Source of the DNA: Sphaeroforma arctica JP610
Lineage: Eukaryota > Opisthokonta > Ichthyosporea > Ichthyophonida
Length of the DNA stretch: 21,537 nt
NCBI RefSeq assembly: GCF_001186125.1
Contig: NW_014040305.1
Coordinates: 79,566 to 101,102 of the forward strand
Reading direction: 5' to 3'
Below the pieces are notes generated by a model, which saw only the letters and a list, made by a program, of their open reading frames with translations, was not told the origin of the DNA and made no database searches. Position numbers and translations under genes: made by a program. Position 1 is the stretch's first letter; every line of letters starts with the position of its first letter. Below are positions 1 to 10,900 of this stretch, one piece after another.

Positions 1-92
1 TATTAGTAATACCCACATCGGATGTACACGCATATATTGACCGATCTGATCATCGTTTTGAATGTTCTTCTTTTCTATCATCAGCATCGCCA

Positions 93-1750
93 ATGCCGAA
101 AGTATCCCCCGCCGGGCTTAGACGGTCAGGAGATAGTAAATCGTCACTCAGAGGATACTGGGTGCGTGTTAGGTTCATTATAAGGTGTAATACGGAATAT
201 GGCGAAAGTTTGGCCATTGTAGGCAGCTCCAGTGAGATTGGCAAGTGGAATGTGGCTAGCAGAGAGAACTTGGTATGTTCTAGTCGAGGGGTGAATGTTG
301 CGTGCTAGTCTTAAGCGCGCATGGTTTATTTAGGCTGTTCAAATATAATCCGAACGCCGATTACAACCTCATTAAATGAAAAGGCGTATTGTACTATGCA
401 TAATGTCTGGGTGGAGGTGTAAATAGGCAATGTAAAGGGCCAATTCTATGCATGCAAAATATTTTGGAGCGTGAATATTGTATGATTCTGTGGCGTCATT
501 CGCTAGAGTACGTGAATATCGGAATAGTCACTCATGTACCGCCTTTGACCAATATACGGCGCTAGCGTCTTTTTCAGTGCACTCACTGCGAAATGTTGAA
601 AGCACGCAAGCTTTTACGTGCTTCTGAATGCGCCTCACAAAAACTTCTTATCTTTCATCATATCTTGCATGCCTTCTTTGGATTGTTATTTCGCGTATCG
701 TGTTCATCGCCGCCCCTTCGGACGCCTCAGGGCAATGAAATTCATCGAATAGATTTGCATCGAAGTGTTTGGTATTGAATCTCTTCACGGCGAGCTCATG
801 TAACTGATTATGAGATACCACTTACTTGTTGGTGTGTGTTAAATACATGCTTATATCGCCCGTTTCGCGTTTTAGGTATGGTGCGACGATGGCACGTGGC
901 AGAAGACTATAGACTATTATCGTGACGCTGAAGAGAATTTGGACGTCGAGTACAAGCTGATAATTGTACGTTATGCGGGTACCACTCAGGTTTGCTGGGA
1001 GGATGGATTGAACAGGTATTTACATTTCCCTATGCAGTTTACGCCGTCAGATATTATCTTGTGCAGGCACAATACCCAAACTAAAGTGTCTTGGTAGGCG
1101 AAACTGATGTCTCTATGCGGATCTACTGTGAGTGAGTTTTTTGTTTTCGGTCATATGTATTGCTATTGAGTAACGTTTTCAAATAGGAGGAACAGGACGC
1201 GCTGCCATTCAGCTCCTCCGCTATTTCCCGGTACACAGTTAAATTCATTCCACGCTCGACTTATTCTGAATGGATACCCTGGCGATTTTACAGGCGGCTG
1301 CAGCATCCCACGGTTGATGTAGGATGTGTTTCAAATGTTTGTAGAAAAGAGGTCATGGTCTTCCCAGGTCTGTAGCTGCATCCCCTTGCTTTCTATTTCT
1401 TTTCTTGTGTATTTTCAATGTCGTCTCGATCATAGTACGTATCTGCGATAACGAATGCGGTGCAAATCTAGGTATTTCAAACCCAAATGCTGTGCTAAAG
1501 ATATATCGGCCACGTTTACTGGTAGCAGATTATCCAGAGTGGCAAGATTATGGGCTGAAGAAATTTAAAGAAGTTACTTTCTCGACAGCTGGAGGTATGT
1601 AGGTCACCGGAGGGGGTTTGTAGTTATTTTTCACAATTTTTCACAGGCTATAATGTACATACTGCAGCATATATCAACCGGAGTGCACTTCAGGGCTGTG
1701 TTTCTTGTGTATCATCATTTGGGTACCAAATAATTGCTACGGAGAAGTGA
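93..1750 (+). CDS. CBM20 starch/glycogen-binding domain protein (5-exon model)
   Basis: Exons by hand: 93-272, 876-1015, 1187-1230, 1436-1594, 1647-1750. All phases agree and give about 208 residues. Exon 1 encodes VRVRFIIRCNTEYGESLAIV then GSSSEIGKWN, the first strands of a CBM20 domain. Exon 2 encodes VWCDDGTWQ, a YKLIIV strand and WEDGLNR, the W-E-x-G-x-N-R signature that closes CBM20 glucan-binding sites. CBM20 domains bind starch or glycogen and are normally attached to a catalytic or scaffold domain. I do not recognise the remaining residues (ISNPNAVLKIYRPRLLVADY and following) as any enzyme. The start is uncertain: the ATG at 93 has a weak context, and an acceptor-like CAG ends at 84, so coding could enter from an upstream exon outside the window. 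Exon 3 is the weakest; an alternative reading continues past 1230 in the same frame to a stop near 1321. The CBM20 call is firm, the gene ends are not. Confidence 0.6.
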
Positions 1751-1797
1751 TCGAATTTAGCATACGTGTACTGAAGGGCTATCTATACAAAAGACAA

Positions 1798-2818
1798 ATG
1801 ATTAAACGCAACTCTACCTATGGGCAACTAGTGCTGAAATCGCGTCTAAAACCCCCATCAGGTGTGCTGTCCTTCAATATAGCGTGCGCCAAAGCTAGTC
1901 ATACTGATATGCTGTCAACGTTTTTGACTGGTTTGCGACCGGAAACAAGGGCACGATATGGCGCTCATCCACTCACAGCCGAGTATGCCGCAGAGGCGTG
2001 CGACTACGGCTCGGATGCTAACCGATTGAAGACACATTTGCTGATCATATCGCCGGGTCCAAAGTAAGAACGGTTGCTGGCCTTTGTTTATATCAGTCAA
2101 ATAACATATAACTTATGGACACTGTTGGGCTGTGCGATGTAGTACTATAAGTCTTGCTAGCATAACTTCGTGATCATTTGGAGTGATAAAACCTATAGGT
2201 TGCGACAATACACGTATCAAATAATTGCGGTCTTTTATTTCGAAGCAAGTTTTGTTTGTTGCCTCATACTCCTATGATGGGATTGTATACCCAATCCAGA
2301 CCTGAAGTGGTGGGATATATACTGATGGACCAGAGTGAGATTACACATGAACATGAGCGTTACAGGAAATTGTACAACACACACCTCGAGTCACCAGTGG
2401 ATATTTTCTTCGCGCCAGTGATGGGTGACAAGTATCAAAACAGGTATGGTTCTCCAACCTTACTACACTTTTCATCATTTCAAATCCCATCATTGGATTT
2501 TTATCGCTTAGTAAGAAAGTAAAGTCGTAAAAATTGGCGCCTGAGATTAAACTGCTATTCTGTATACATTATACCATTTATTATTTCTTTAAATATGTCT
2601 GGGTTTCATTGATTCACAGAGGAATTGCCTCCAGCGTTATACCGGTCGTGAAAAAGCATATTGAGGATATTCGTGCCCGCAGTATAGTTCTTCTAGGTGG
2701 GGTGCAGCAGACGAACGCGAGTGCTGTACACTTTTACCAAAAAAGTGGATTCCACAAATACGGAGAGTTCACTTGGGACAACCTAGTCAACGTAGATATG
2801 CGATTAGAAGTACGATAG
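1798..2818 (+). CDS. GNAT-family N-acetyltransferase (3 exons)
   Basis: Exons 1798-2063, 2246-2443 and 2620-2818 join in matching phase into 220 residues. Exon 1 carries the N-terminal GNAT helix pattern (MLSTFLTGLRPETRARYGAHP). Exon 2 supplies the EVVGYILMD strand, then DIFFAPVMGDKYQNR. The exon 2/3 junction completes the acetyl-CoA pyrophosphate-binding loop Q-N-R-G-I-A, matching the family motif R/Q-x-x-G-x-G/A. Exon 3 ends with the motif B helix NASAVHFYQKSGFHKYGEF. Members transfer an acyl group from acyl-CoA to an amine; the substrate cannot be told. The 221-codon length is normal for a free-standing GNAT. The first in-frame ATG has C at -3 and lies 47 bases after the CBM20 stop. The reading frame stays open upstream to about 1654, so the true N-terminus may be further upstream or fused to the CBM20 exons. 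Confidence 0.85.
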
Positions 2819-2822
2819 CGTA

Positions 2823-2828
2823 AATAAA
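2823..2828 (+). promoter_or_regulatory. AATAAA polyadenylation signal of the GNAT gene
   Basis: A perfect AATAAA hexamer begins five bases after the GNAT stop codon. It is the right motif in the right place for 3' end formation, although unusually close to the stop. No cleavage site can be seen. Confidence 0.45.
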
Positions 2829-4288
2829 ATTCTTGCCATATGGGTACTAAATATGATTTACTGATCAAGCTCGGCAAAAAAATACACAGCGTACTTCTAA
2901 GCTGCTTTAACCGATGATTAGTTATATTCGACAAGGCCATGGACGTAAAACAGACCACCGCCACAGTTTTTAACATTTATTGCTATTCAGTTCTGTTCTG
3001 TATACGACTCTGTAGCGGTCCACAAGAGGGATGTCCTGTTAAGATAAGACAATGGCATCGTAAATACCATACCTCCGATACGAATTCATATATACTTAGT
3101 TCTGAGTTTTATAACGAATGCATGTCGCCCAGTCTCGAGTAAACATAGCTGTTGTGCAGAGCCAACGTGCTATGCACACAGCCACACATAGACATCCCGA
3201 GGCTTTTACGGAAATAATTCATCTCTGTAAAATTGAGACTTCGAGTCTACACTAAAAACGTTATCCGATATAATGTTTATAAGAAATAATAAAACTATCG
3301 ATTTACGTACAACTTTTATTTACCATATAGTCCATCTCTCAAATGGCTGGGTACATTCATGAGGTCATACTATGATCCGATTGTGTTCCTAAATTTTGGC
3401 GCCAGAAATAGCCAGCAGCAGTGAAAGTGAATTATAGCTAAATGGTCCGTTTCGTCTGAAATAGGTGCACATGGCAAGTGCAATTTTTTAAATTTTATTC
3501 ACTATATTTGACCCCCAAAGTTATACCGTTTATCCATTATAAAAATTCGTCTTTACGTTGACCTTATATGTGGACATATCGTAACGTATTGAGCTCTGCT
3601 TCGAGTTAGTATATAGTATATACTTGGTACGCTGCCGACAAATATACCTGCTTTTTATTTCTGCAGGTTCAGGTTGTTTCGACCAATAGCTACGAAATGT
3701 AAAGAAAAAGAAAATCAGATGCCACGGACTTAAACTTATGACCAATAAGGGAGCTGTGAAGGCATAGGAATTTTGCTCCAAGAATATCAGTACATTTTAT
3801 TCGGGACCGTCTTGCTTACATAAATATCGTGGGTTCGTGACTCAGTCTGACTCTGAAGTTTCTGAACTCTGAACCGACGTCAACAACTGGAACTCGAAGA
3901 CTCGTCAGTTTTTTGTGTAGAAACGGTTTAACGTTTTTCGTTTCTAGAAACCTGTACGCCATACAATAGCGGTTAGTTCTATGTTCATATTGCATATAAA
4001 ATATTTTTTTGTTTTTAAAACAAAAGTTGAACGTATAATACAAGAATGGGGGGGGGGTTTTTTGGAATTAATTTTAACGGTTTTCAACGTAACATACATC
4101 CTCAAAAAAAAATTGTCCTGTTAAATCAACAAAGTAAAAAAGTTATATATTTTAAAAATACTTGCGTGTAAATAGTCGGGTATTCGTCTGAACATGGGTC
4201 ACTTCTGCCACGCGTTTAGAAGTTACAACTGATTAATACTCTGGTATGTATACATAGTCCCTGCAATAGTATACAATAATTTAACGAG
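2829..4288. other. Intergenic region upstream of the large coiled-coil gene
   Basis: About 1.46 kb of AT-rich sequence with no convincing coding signal. The short open frames on both strands lack recognisable motifs. A run of ten G followed by six T lies near 4047-4062. A second AATAAA occurs near 3287. The segment next to the large gene's start presumably holds its promoter, but no clear TATA box or initiator stands out. Confidence 0.5.
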
Positions 4289-4744
4289 ATGGGATGGTTT
4301 AGCTCTGTGATGGACGGCATCGAGAACCAGGCCGTGAAACGAGGTATTCTCACAGATGTCGACACACAGGTGCACGAGAAGCTGGCCAAACAGGGCACGC
4401 TGACAACACCCACAGGTAGTGAGGCTGTGGTAACCGATGATGAAATGAGCGGGAATAACAAAACGAACGACACTGCGTCTACATCAAATGATGCAAATAA
4501 TAGTAATGATATAAGAGAGGCACATAGCCCGTTCACAAGGTCGCCCAAGGTCAATAGAGTGGATATTTCCACCCCGACAGAAAATCACGGAGGACAACAA
4601 GTACATGCACAAAACAATGAACAACGCCAAGAGCAACAGCTACAAGCACCCAATGTACTCAACACGCAGATGTCAAACGAGAGCGCGGGCGCCAGCCACG
4701 TGAGCCTGATCTCGGGAGCGTCGGACGATGAAGGCCTAGACCAT
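4289..4744 (+). other. First exon: amphipathic start and low-complexity linker
   Basis: This exon gives residues 1-152 and ends at a strong GTAAGT donor. The first 35 residues combine [13 protein letters not shown] with a basic/acidic stretch ([12 protein letters not shown]) that could form a membrane-contacting helix. The rest is rich in Asn, Thr, Ser and Gln, and looks disordered. Gly2 with Ser6 loosely resembles an N-myristoylation site, but Trp at position 3 is disfavoured for that enzyme. Confidence 0.7.
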
Positions 4745-4873
4745 GTAAGTTGATTGTGCATGTGATGTTTCCTTGTTTGTATGGTTATGTAGATGAGAAG
4801 CTGACTATGTTTGTATCTTTATGTCTATGTTTTTCTGTCAACTTAGCTCTAGAATACTGTATATATATATGTA

Positions 4874-4934
<61 letters not shown>

Positions 4935-7900
4935 TATATATATGTATATATATATATATATTTAGATCTAGATATAGATATAAATATAGATATAGATATA
5001 TATTTATAAATATATTACAATGTATATATATATCTCCTTCCGGTCCGTTTAAGAATGCTCTGATTAAAAGAAAATTCTACTAGTCGGGTATTTCACGTAC
5101 ACATGCACGTATGTGTATTTTGTTACAGTGAAGCGCTAGTGTTTCATGATTTTTTTGTATTCATCCCAACTTCATAAATACTATCCGCGAGATCACTGCA
5201 TAAACACCCATGTAACTACGTGCACATTTTTTTAGGTATGAAATGAACACAGATATATCGTGTATAAGTAGTGAATGTTTGTTTGTATTGCAAGTCAGTG
5301 TGTGTGTGGTGTGCTTTGTTGTTCACACGAACTAACTTCGATGCGATTCTCGGGGATAGAATTTCCGCACTGTAGTCCAATATACCTGTGGAAGCGCTGT
5401 GATTCGTGATATCAGTGCACCTATGCGTTTCCTTAGCTTGGCACTCGATCTCGTGCCATTAGCACATGCATATGTACTATCGAGGGTGGGGGGGGGGGCT
5501 TAGAAAGCATAGTGAGCTCATACGAATACAATGTGACCTACGATAGTACGATAGCACGATAGCTTCTACGCTAAGGATCATCTGTTTTGTCTGCACGGTA
5601 ACATTACGGATATCAAGATATAATCTGCTCGTCGATACATGGAATTTCGAGCAGTAGTCTGATCAAATGTATACATGTGTGTTTAGATGGGTATAATCTC
5701 AAAACTTCAACAGGTATTCATATAACAATAAGCAATAGTGTTAGTCCTCGAGATTTAGCATGGCATTGTGCATGGGATGTCATTGGCAATAGTGTACGTG
5801 TGCATGTACCTTAACAGCGCTACTTTCGGCTTGACTATTGTACATGTGAAGTAGCTCAGTACGAGGTGCTCTCACATTCACAGCTTTTATTTCTCTATTT
5901 GTAGATGTATTTGCCTTGGTAGCGCTCGATGTGAAGTGAGATATTCGTTAATTAGATACTTGATTTCGTCGTACTGTTACGTACGTTATTGGGCATGAAC
6001 ACTTCATCTACTCGGCAGATGTGTTGAAAGTATATGAATCATTCTCGATTGTTGCAATCGTCAATTTCTATTCCTGGACAGTACTACTCGATAATCATTC
6101 TCATCTGTATCACCGAGTAGTATATGCAATACTGAGTACAATTATTAATTGCTATATGCTTTCGAAATAGAAGTTGATGTGAATAGCATCCTTACTGAAA
6201 AATATATGGGAGAATGTACTGTGGATGGTAACGAATAACAGCTATGCTTAAAAGGTCAACATCTTGTACGTGGTGAAATGATCTTTTTTTTTGTGGGGGA
6301 TGCTACTTGAAAAAAGTGCACTTACGCTTCGGTCCATATATATGATTTCTCCGGACCACCTAAACTCACTCATGCTCACTTTTCACTCACTGGAACAGTC
6401 ACAAAGGCTCGAGCAAAATATGCTGAGTGTCCTTTCTGGAAATGGCGAAGGTGACAATGTTTCCGCGCACATCGATGCTGCAATCTCAGCTGAAGCTCCA
6501 GTGGTTGTCGATAGCGGTATCAATGGTAGGCCCACATAGTTTGCAGTGGTTGCTATATGTACTCTGTAGTGTCGTTGTGTTCATACAATAAGTGGCCTTG
6601 ACTAGCATGATAGCCGTCTCGTGACACTTTGCGCATATCGGTCACGCTGTGCCGATATGGCTTAGTGAATACGGTCTACATACAGCCGGTTGTATTTCAT
6701 ACACCAACATATGTGCTCGCAGGATTAAACTCATTATCAGCAGGCGCTACAATGTTAGCCGACGTATATGCACGAATCAGCCTGCTGAAGACCACTTTAC
6801 AGTTCAAAGTGAATTTCTGTGGATATTCTTTTGTTCTTTTGATGTCCTTTTCTATTCACACTTGCGTCTTGTTACAATGCTATGCAGCTTGGATGCAGCA
6901 AGTCGAAGCCGCTCCACCTAGTGATGCCGATTCAGATACGGATGTTGCAGAAGAGGCAAACAACGACTTCGTGTCGGATTCGGAGACGGAGGCAAATACC
7001 CCAAAGGCGTCTAGGGCGAAGGACAGGTGTGTGGACTGCCTGGGCGGGACCTAATTTTGAGTTGTAGATCACTCCGCATTTTGTGAAGTACAAAATGATA
7101 TTTATACATTGCTTCTGCATAATTTTTTTCGGCGCCTGCGTCCACCTTTCATTCACCTCTGTTGTACCATGCACGAGTATTCTTGACTAGTATCTGACTT
7201 CTATCCCTTGACTTACTCGTAGAATATATTGAATAATTGTTCGAAATATATCAATAATTGTATATCTAAAATCCCTTTTTGTTTTGTACGGCTTTCAAAT
7301 CGTCTATCAATCATTAACCCCGTATTCTCATTCTTCGCTTATCGTCCCCCGAATATTGCAATGCACCAGTCGTGCATATGATAGTGACGACGACACTGAA
7401 CTAAAACACCCCACAAAGAGTGTACAGGCAGCACCCTTACCCGCGGGCAGCAAGAGTGTTAATAGTGACCAAAGTGAAGCATATTCTGATGCGGTAAGCG
7501 AGTACAATGAAGATTCTGATACAGACGTGGAGTTTGTCGATGAGTTCGGGAATGTCATCCCCGCAGAAGAACTGGACAAGGGCCTGTGGAAGGTACAAAG
7601 CGACGGAGATGAGAGCCCAGCACACGCACACGAGGACGAATACAGCAGTGAAGAAGAAAGCGGGAGTGGGAGTGAGATTGAGTATGTGGATGAGGACGGC
7701 AACGTGATTCCGGCTGAGCACATTGCAGCTGGCCTGTATGCGGCAGCAGATGAGGAACTGACAGACGAGGACGCTGTGGCAAGAGGTGAGGAGCAGGCGT
7801 TTGCTGAAGACGCACACGAGGCGCTCGACTCAGACCGCAATGAGGTTACTACCATAGAGCTTGACCCAAATGTACAGGCACTAAGTGAACACAAACAACA

Positions 7901-10900
7901 GATTCTGGACACCGAGGTAGACTTTCAGGTGTACGAGGCATCCGGTAGTGAAAGCAACGCGGAAATTGAAGGGGGCACAACTCCGCCAATTGCACAATCC
8001 AGGCCATTAGTGACGCTACTGGATACCGAAGGTTCTGAGAGCTCCAGCTTCAATCGTGTGGCGCCGGTCAGCGATAGTGGAGATGGATACGATGCTGAGT
8101 TGCACGAGAGTGCAGAAAATTTGGCGACAGGTTTCAATCGGGTGGCCCCTATGAGTGATTCTGATAGCGAAGATGACGCGGTTGTGAAGGCGAATGCAGG
8201 TCATGCTTCTGATTCTGATAGCGAAGATGACGCGGTTGTGAAGGCGAATGCAGGTCATGCTTCTGATTCTGATAGCGAAGATGACGCGGTTGTGAAGGCG
8301 AATGCAGGTCATGCTTCTGATTCTGACAGAGACCCTGTTGACGAACCGAGGGGATTTAATCGCGTTGCGGCCATGAGCACTGATTCGATAGTAGAGCCTC
8401 AAGGCTTCAATCGCGTTGCAGACTTGAGTACTGATTCCCTGGGTATACCAGCAGGCTTCAACCGAGTTACAGCTATGAGCACTGATTCACTAGAAGAGCC
8501 GGCAGGATTCGATAGAGTTACGGCCATAAGCACGGATTCTCTAGTAGAACCGCAAGGATTTAATCGTGTTGCCGCTATGAGTGCTGACTCTGTGGATGAG
8601 ATGGATGGGGAGCCCAAAGGTTTCAATCGAATGGCCTCAATGAGTGAGAGTGGAGATGAGGATCTACTCGACTTTGGTACCGGCACGGTCCCTATTACTC
8701 ACACTGAACCGCCAAAGGCTGCTGCCAGGCCTATGCCGTCAATTGTGCTGGACGAGGCACCTACTGAAAGAAATGAGTCGGCAGAACTAAAGAACAAGAC
8801 CAGTCGTAACTTGCTGGAGTTTGCTGAGGGGGAGGAGTCGTTGGATTCAAATGACCTCTTGGACTCGAATGACCATCTGAGTGTAGTTGACAGTGACAGC
8901 GGCGACGAAGACCCGGCCTTTGACGTAGACTACGTGGAGTCTGCGCGACGCAATAGCGAGATGAATCAAAGCAGTCGACATGCCTCAGGTGGTGACAACG
9001 ACACTGACGATGAGAACATGCGATCTGTGAGTCGCATGAGGTATTTCAGGGCTTCAGATGAGGAGGAGGCGGTCTCTGCTGATGAGATTGAGGATGTGTG
9101 GGACACGGACGAGTACGGCAACCCAGTGGATGCTGATGGTCGCCCACTGGGCGTGATGTATAGCAATGAAGGTGTAGGGTTGATGCAGTCATGGCTAGTT
9201 GTGCACAAGTTGTATCGAAGGCATATTTGCATTCCAACTGGTGTTTATGTGGTTGGGAGTCGTCTTGTCACATTATTTACCGTATTTTTTAAACGCGCTA
9301 AGCTACAGCAGTTTAACACGTAGCTATCATTCAGTATAATACGTGCCTAACATTCCGTATAACCGTAGTATGCCCTTCATATAATATGTGCGTATGTCTA
9401 ATTTGCCACGAAAAATATACTATATGTTATACACACGATACCAGCATTCACATGATACTAGATCTTATACATATGATACCAGCATTCACATGATACTAGA
9501 TGCTATACGTACGATACCATACGATACCAGCATTCATATGATACTAGAGGCTTTACATAGGACATCGGCATTCATATGATACTAGATATTCTACATTCGA
9601 CACCGGCATTCAAAGATACTAGATGCTTTACATGATACCATCATCCATATGGTACTAGATATTTTACATACGGCACCGGCATTCATATGATACTAGATGT
9701 TATACATACGATACGAGCATTCACATGATACTAAATATTCTACATACGACACCAGAATTCATATGATTATATATATTCTACATACGACACCCGCATTCAT
9801 ATAATACTGGATTTTATGCATATGATATAGCATTCATATGGTACTGAATATTTTACAAACTATACCAGTATTTATATAATACTGGATGTTTTACATACGA
9901 CACTAGCATTCATATGATACTATATATTTTACATACGACACCAGCATTCACGCGATACTAAATATTCTACATACGACACCAGCATTCATGTGATACTATA
10001 TATTCTACATACGAAACCAGCATACATATGATATTGGATGTTATGCATTTGATATAGCATTCATGTGGTACTGGAAGTTGTGCATATGGTATAGCATTCA
10101 TGATGCTGGATGCTGTGCATATGATATAGCATTCATATGATTCCTGATGTTATACATATGATACCAGTATTCGTATGCTACTAGATGTTATATATACGAT
10201 ACCAGCATCCATATTATACTGACATTCACATGTAAAACCATGCGCATATGATACTTACGTTTACTTATTTGCCACATATACGTTCAACGATACTAAAATA
10301 TACTATTTTTCCAATGATCACTGTCTTCCACAGAAGGTACTGTTCTACAAGGAGGTCTCGACTCCGTGCAAGAAGTAGATGAGGAAGCTCTGGGCTCACA
10401 AAATAGTTCTCGACAGAACAGCCGAGAAAGAGGCGACTACCGTATGCCGCCGCAGATGGTAGAACTCTTGGCTGTATTGGATCGTGAACGTGAAGAGAGG
10501 CACGCGGAAATGGAGCACATCCAGAAGGATATCGCGCGTGCTAACGAGGAGAAACAAACACTTGCAAAGCTCGCTGAAACTCTGGAGCGGGATAAGGCCG
10601 AGTTGAAGGGCATGCATGCGGCGGAGATGGCAGCAGTGCTGAAAAGTAATGCAGCAACAAACGAAGCACATCTCAGCGAGCTCGAGGCCTTGCAGGACAA
10701 GAACGAAGCTGAGATACAGGCGCTGAAGAGCATCAACGAAGAGCGCGAGCTTGTCGTAAGCGGCTCCACCGAGGCGCATGCAGAGCTGCAGGAGAGACTG
10801 GAAAGAGCACACGAAGAAATTTCACAGCTACGCGAGGTTATTGACCGCACCACACAAGATCTGGCCGATAGCCTGGCGAAGGCTGAGGATGAGACTAGCA

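Larger units (their letters stand above)
7370..9171 (+). other. Exon 4: acidic repeat-bearing exon (about 600 aa)
   Basis: The largest exon covers residues about 241-841. It is dense in Asp, Glu and Ser ([35 protein letters not shown]) and has no Cys-rich or enzymatic motif, so it is probably disordered and heavily phosphorylated; the many S-D/E sites suit casein kinase 2. It carries three internal repeat systems: three DE.GN modules, eight FNRVA-type repeats and one exact 54-base triplication. The phase 2 entry after GACAG at 7026 and the phase 1 exit at 9171 fit both neighbours. Read-through beyond 9171 turns abruptly hydrophobic, as expected of intron. Confidence 0.82.

Noticed and set aside
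2939-4043. Short open frames at 2939-3142 (+), 3530-3781 (-) and 3816-4043 (-)
   Set aside because: They lie in AT-rich intergenic DNA with no motifs, no supporting splice structure and random-looking composition.
4750-5083. Overlapping Tyr/Ile-rich open frames
   Set aside because: They are translations of the TA/TG microsatellite in intron 1.
7328-7912. 194-residue Ser-rich minus-strand open frame
   Set aside because: It is the antisense of the acidic exon 4, where Glu/Asp codons read as Ser/Leu-type codons. No independent signal.
8016-8402. Minus-strand frame with a repeated [18 protein letters not shown] segment
   Set aside because: The repetition comes entirely from the 54-base triplication on the coding strand.
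9172-9323. C-terminal extension of exon 4 to the stop at 9321-9323
   Set aside because: The composition flips from acidic to hydrophobic and aromatic at 9172. A phase-matched splice to exon 5 gives a better continuation.
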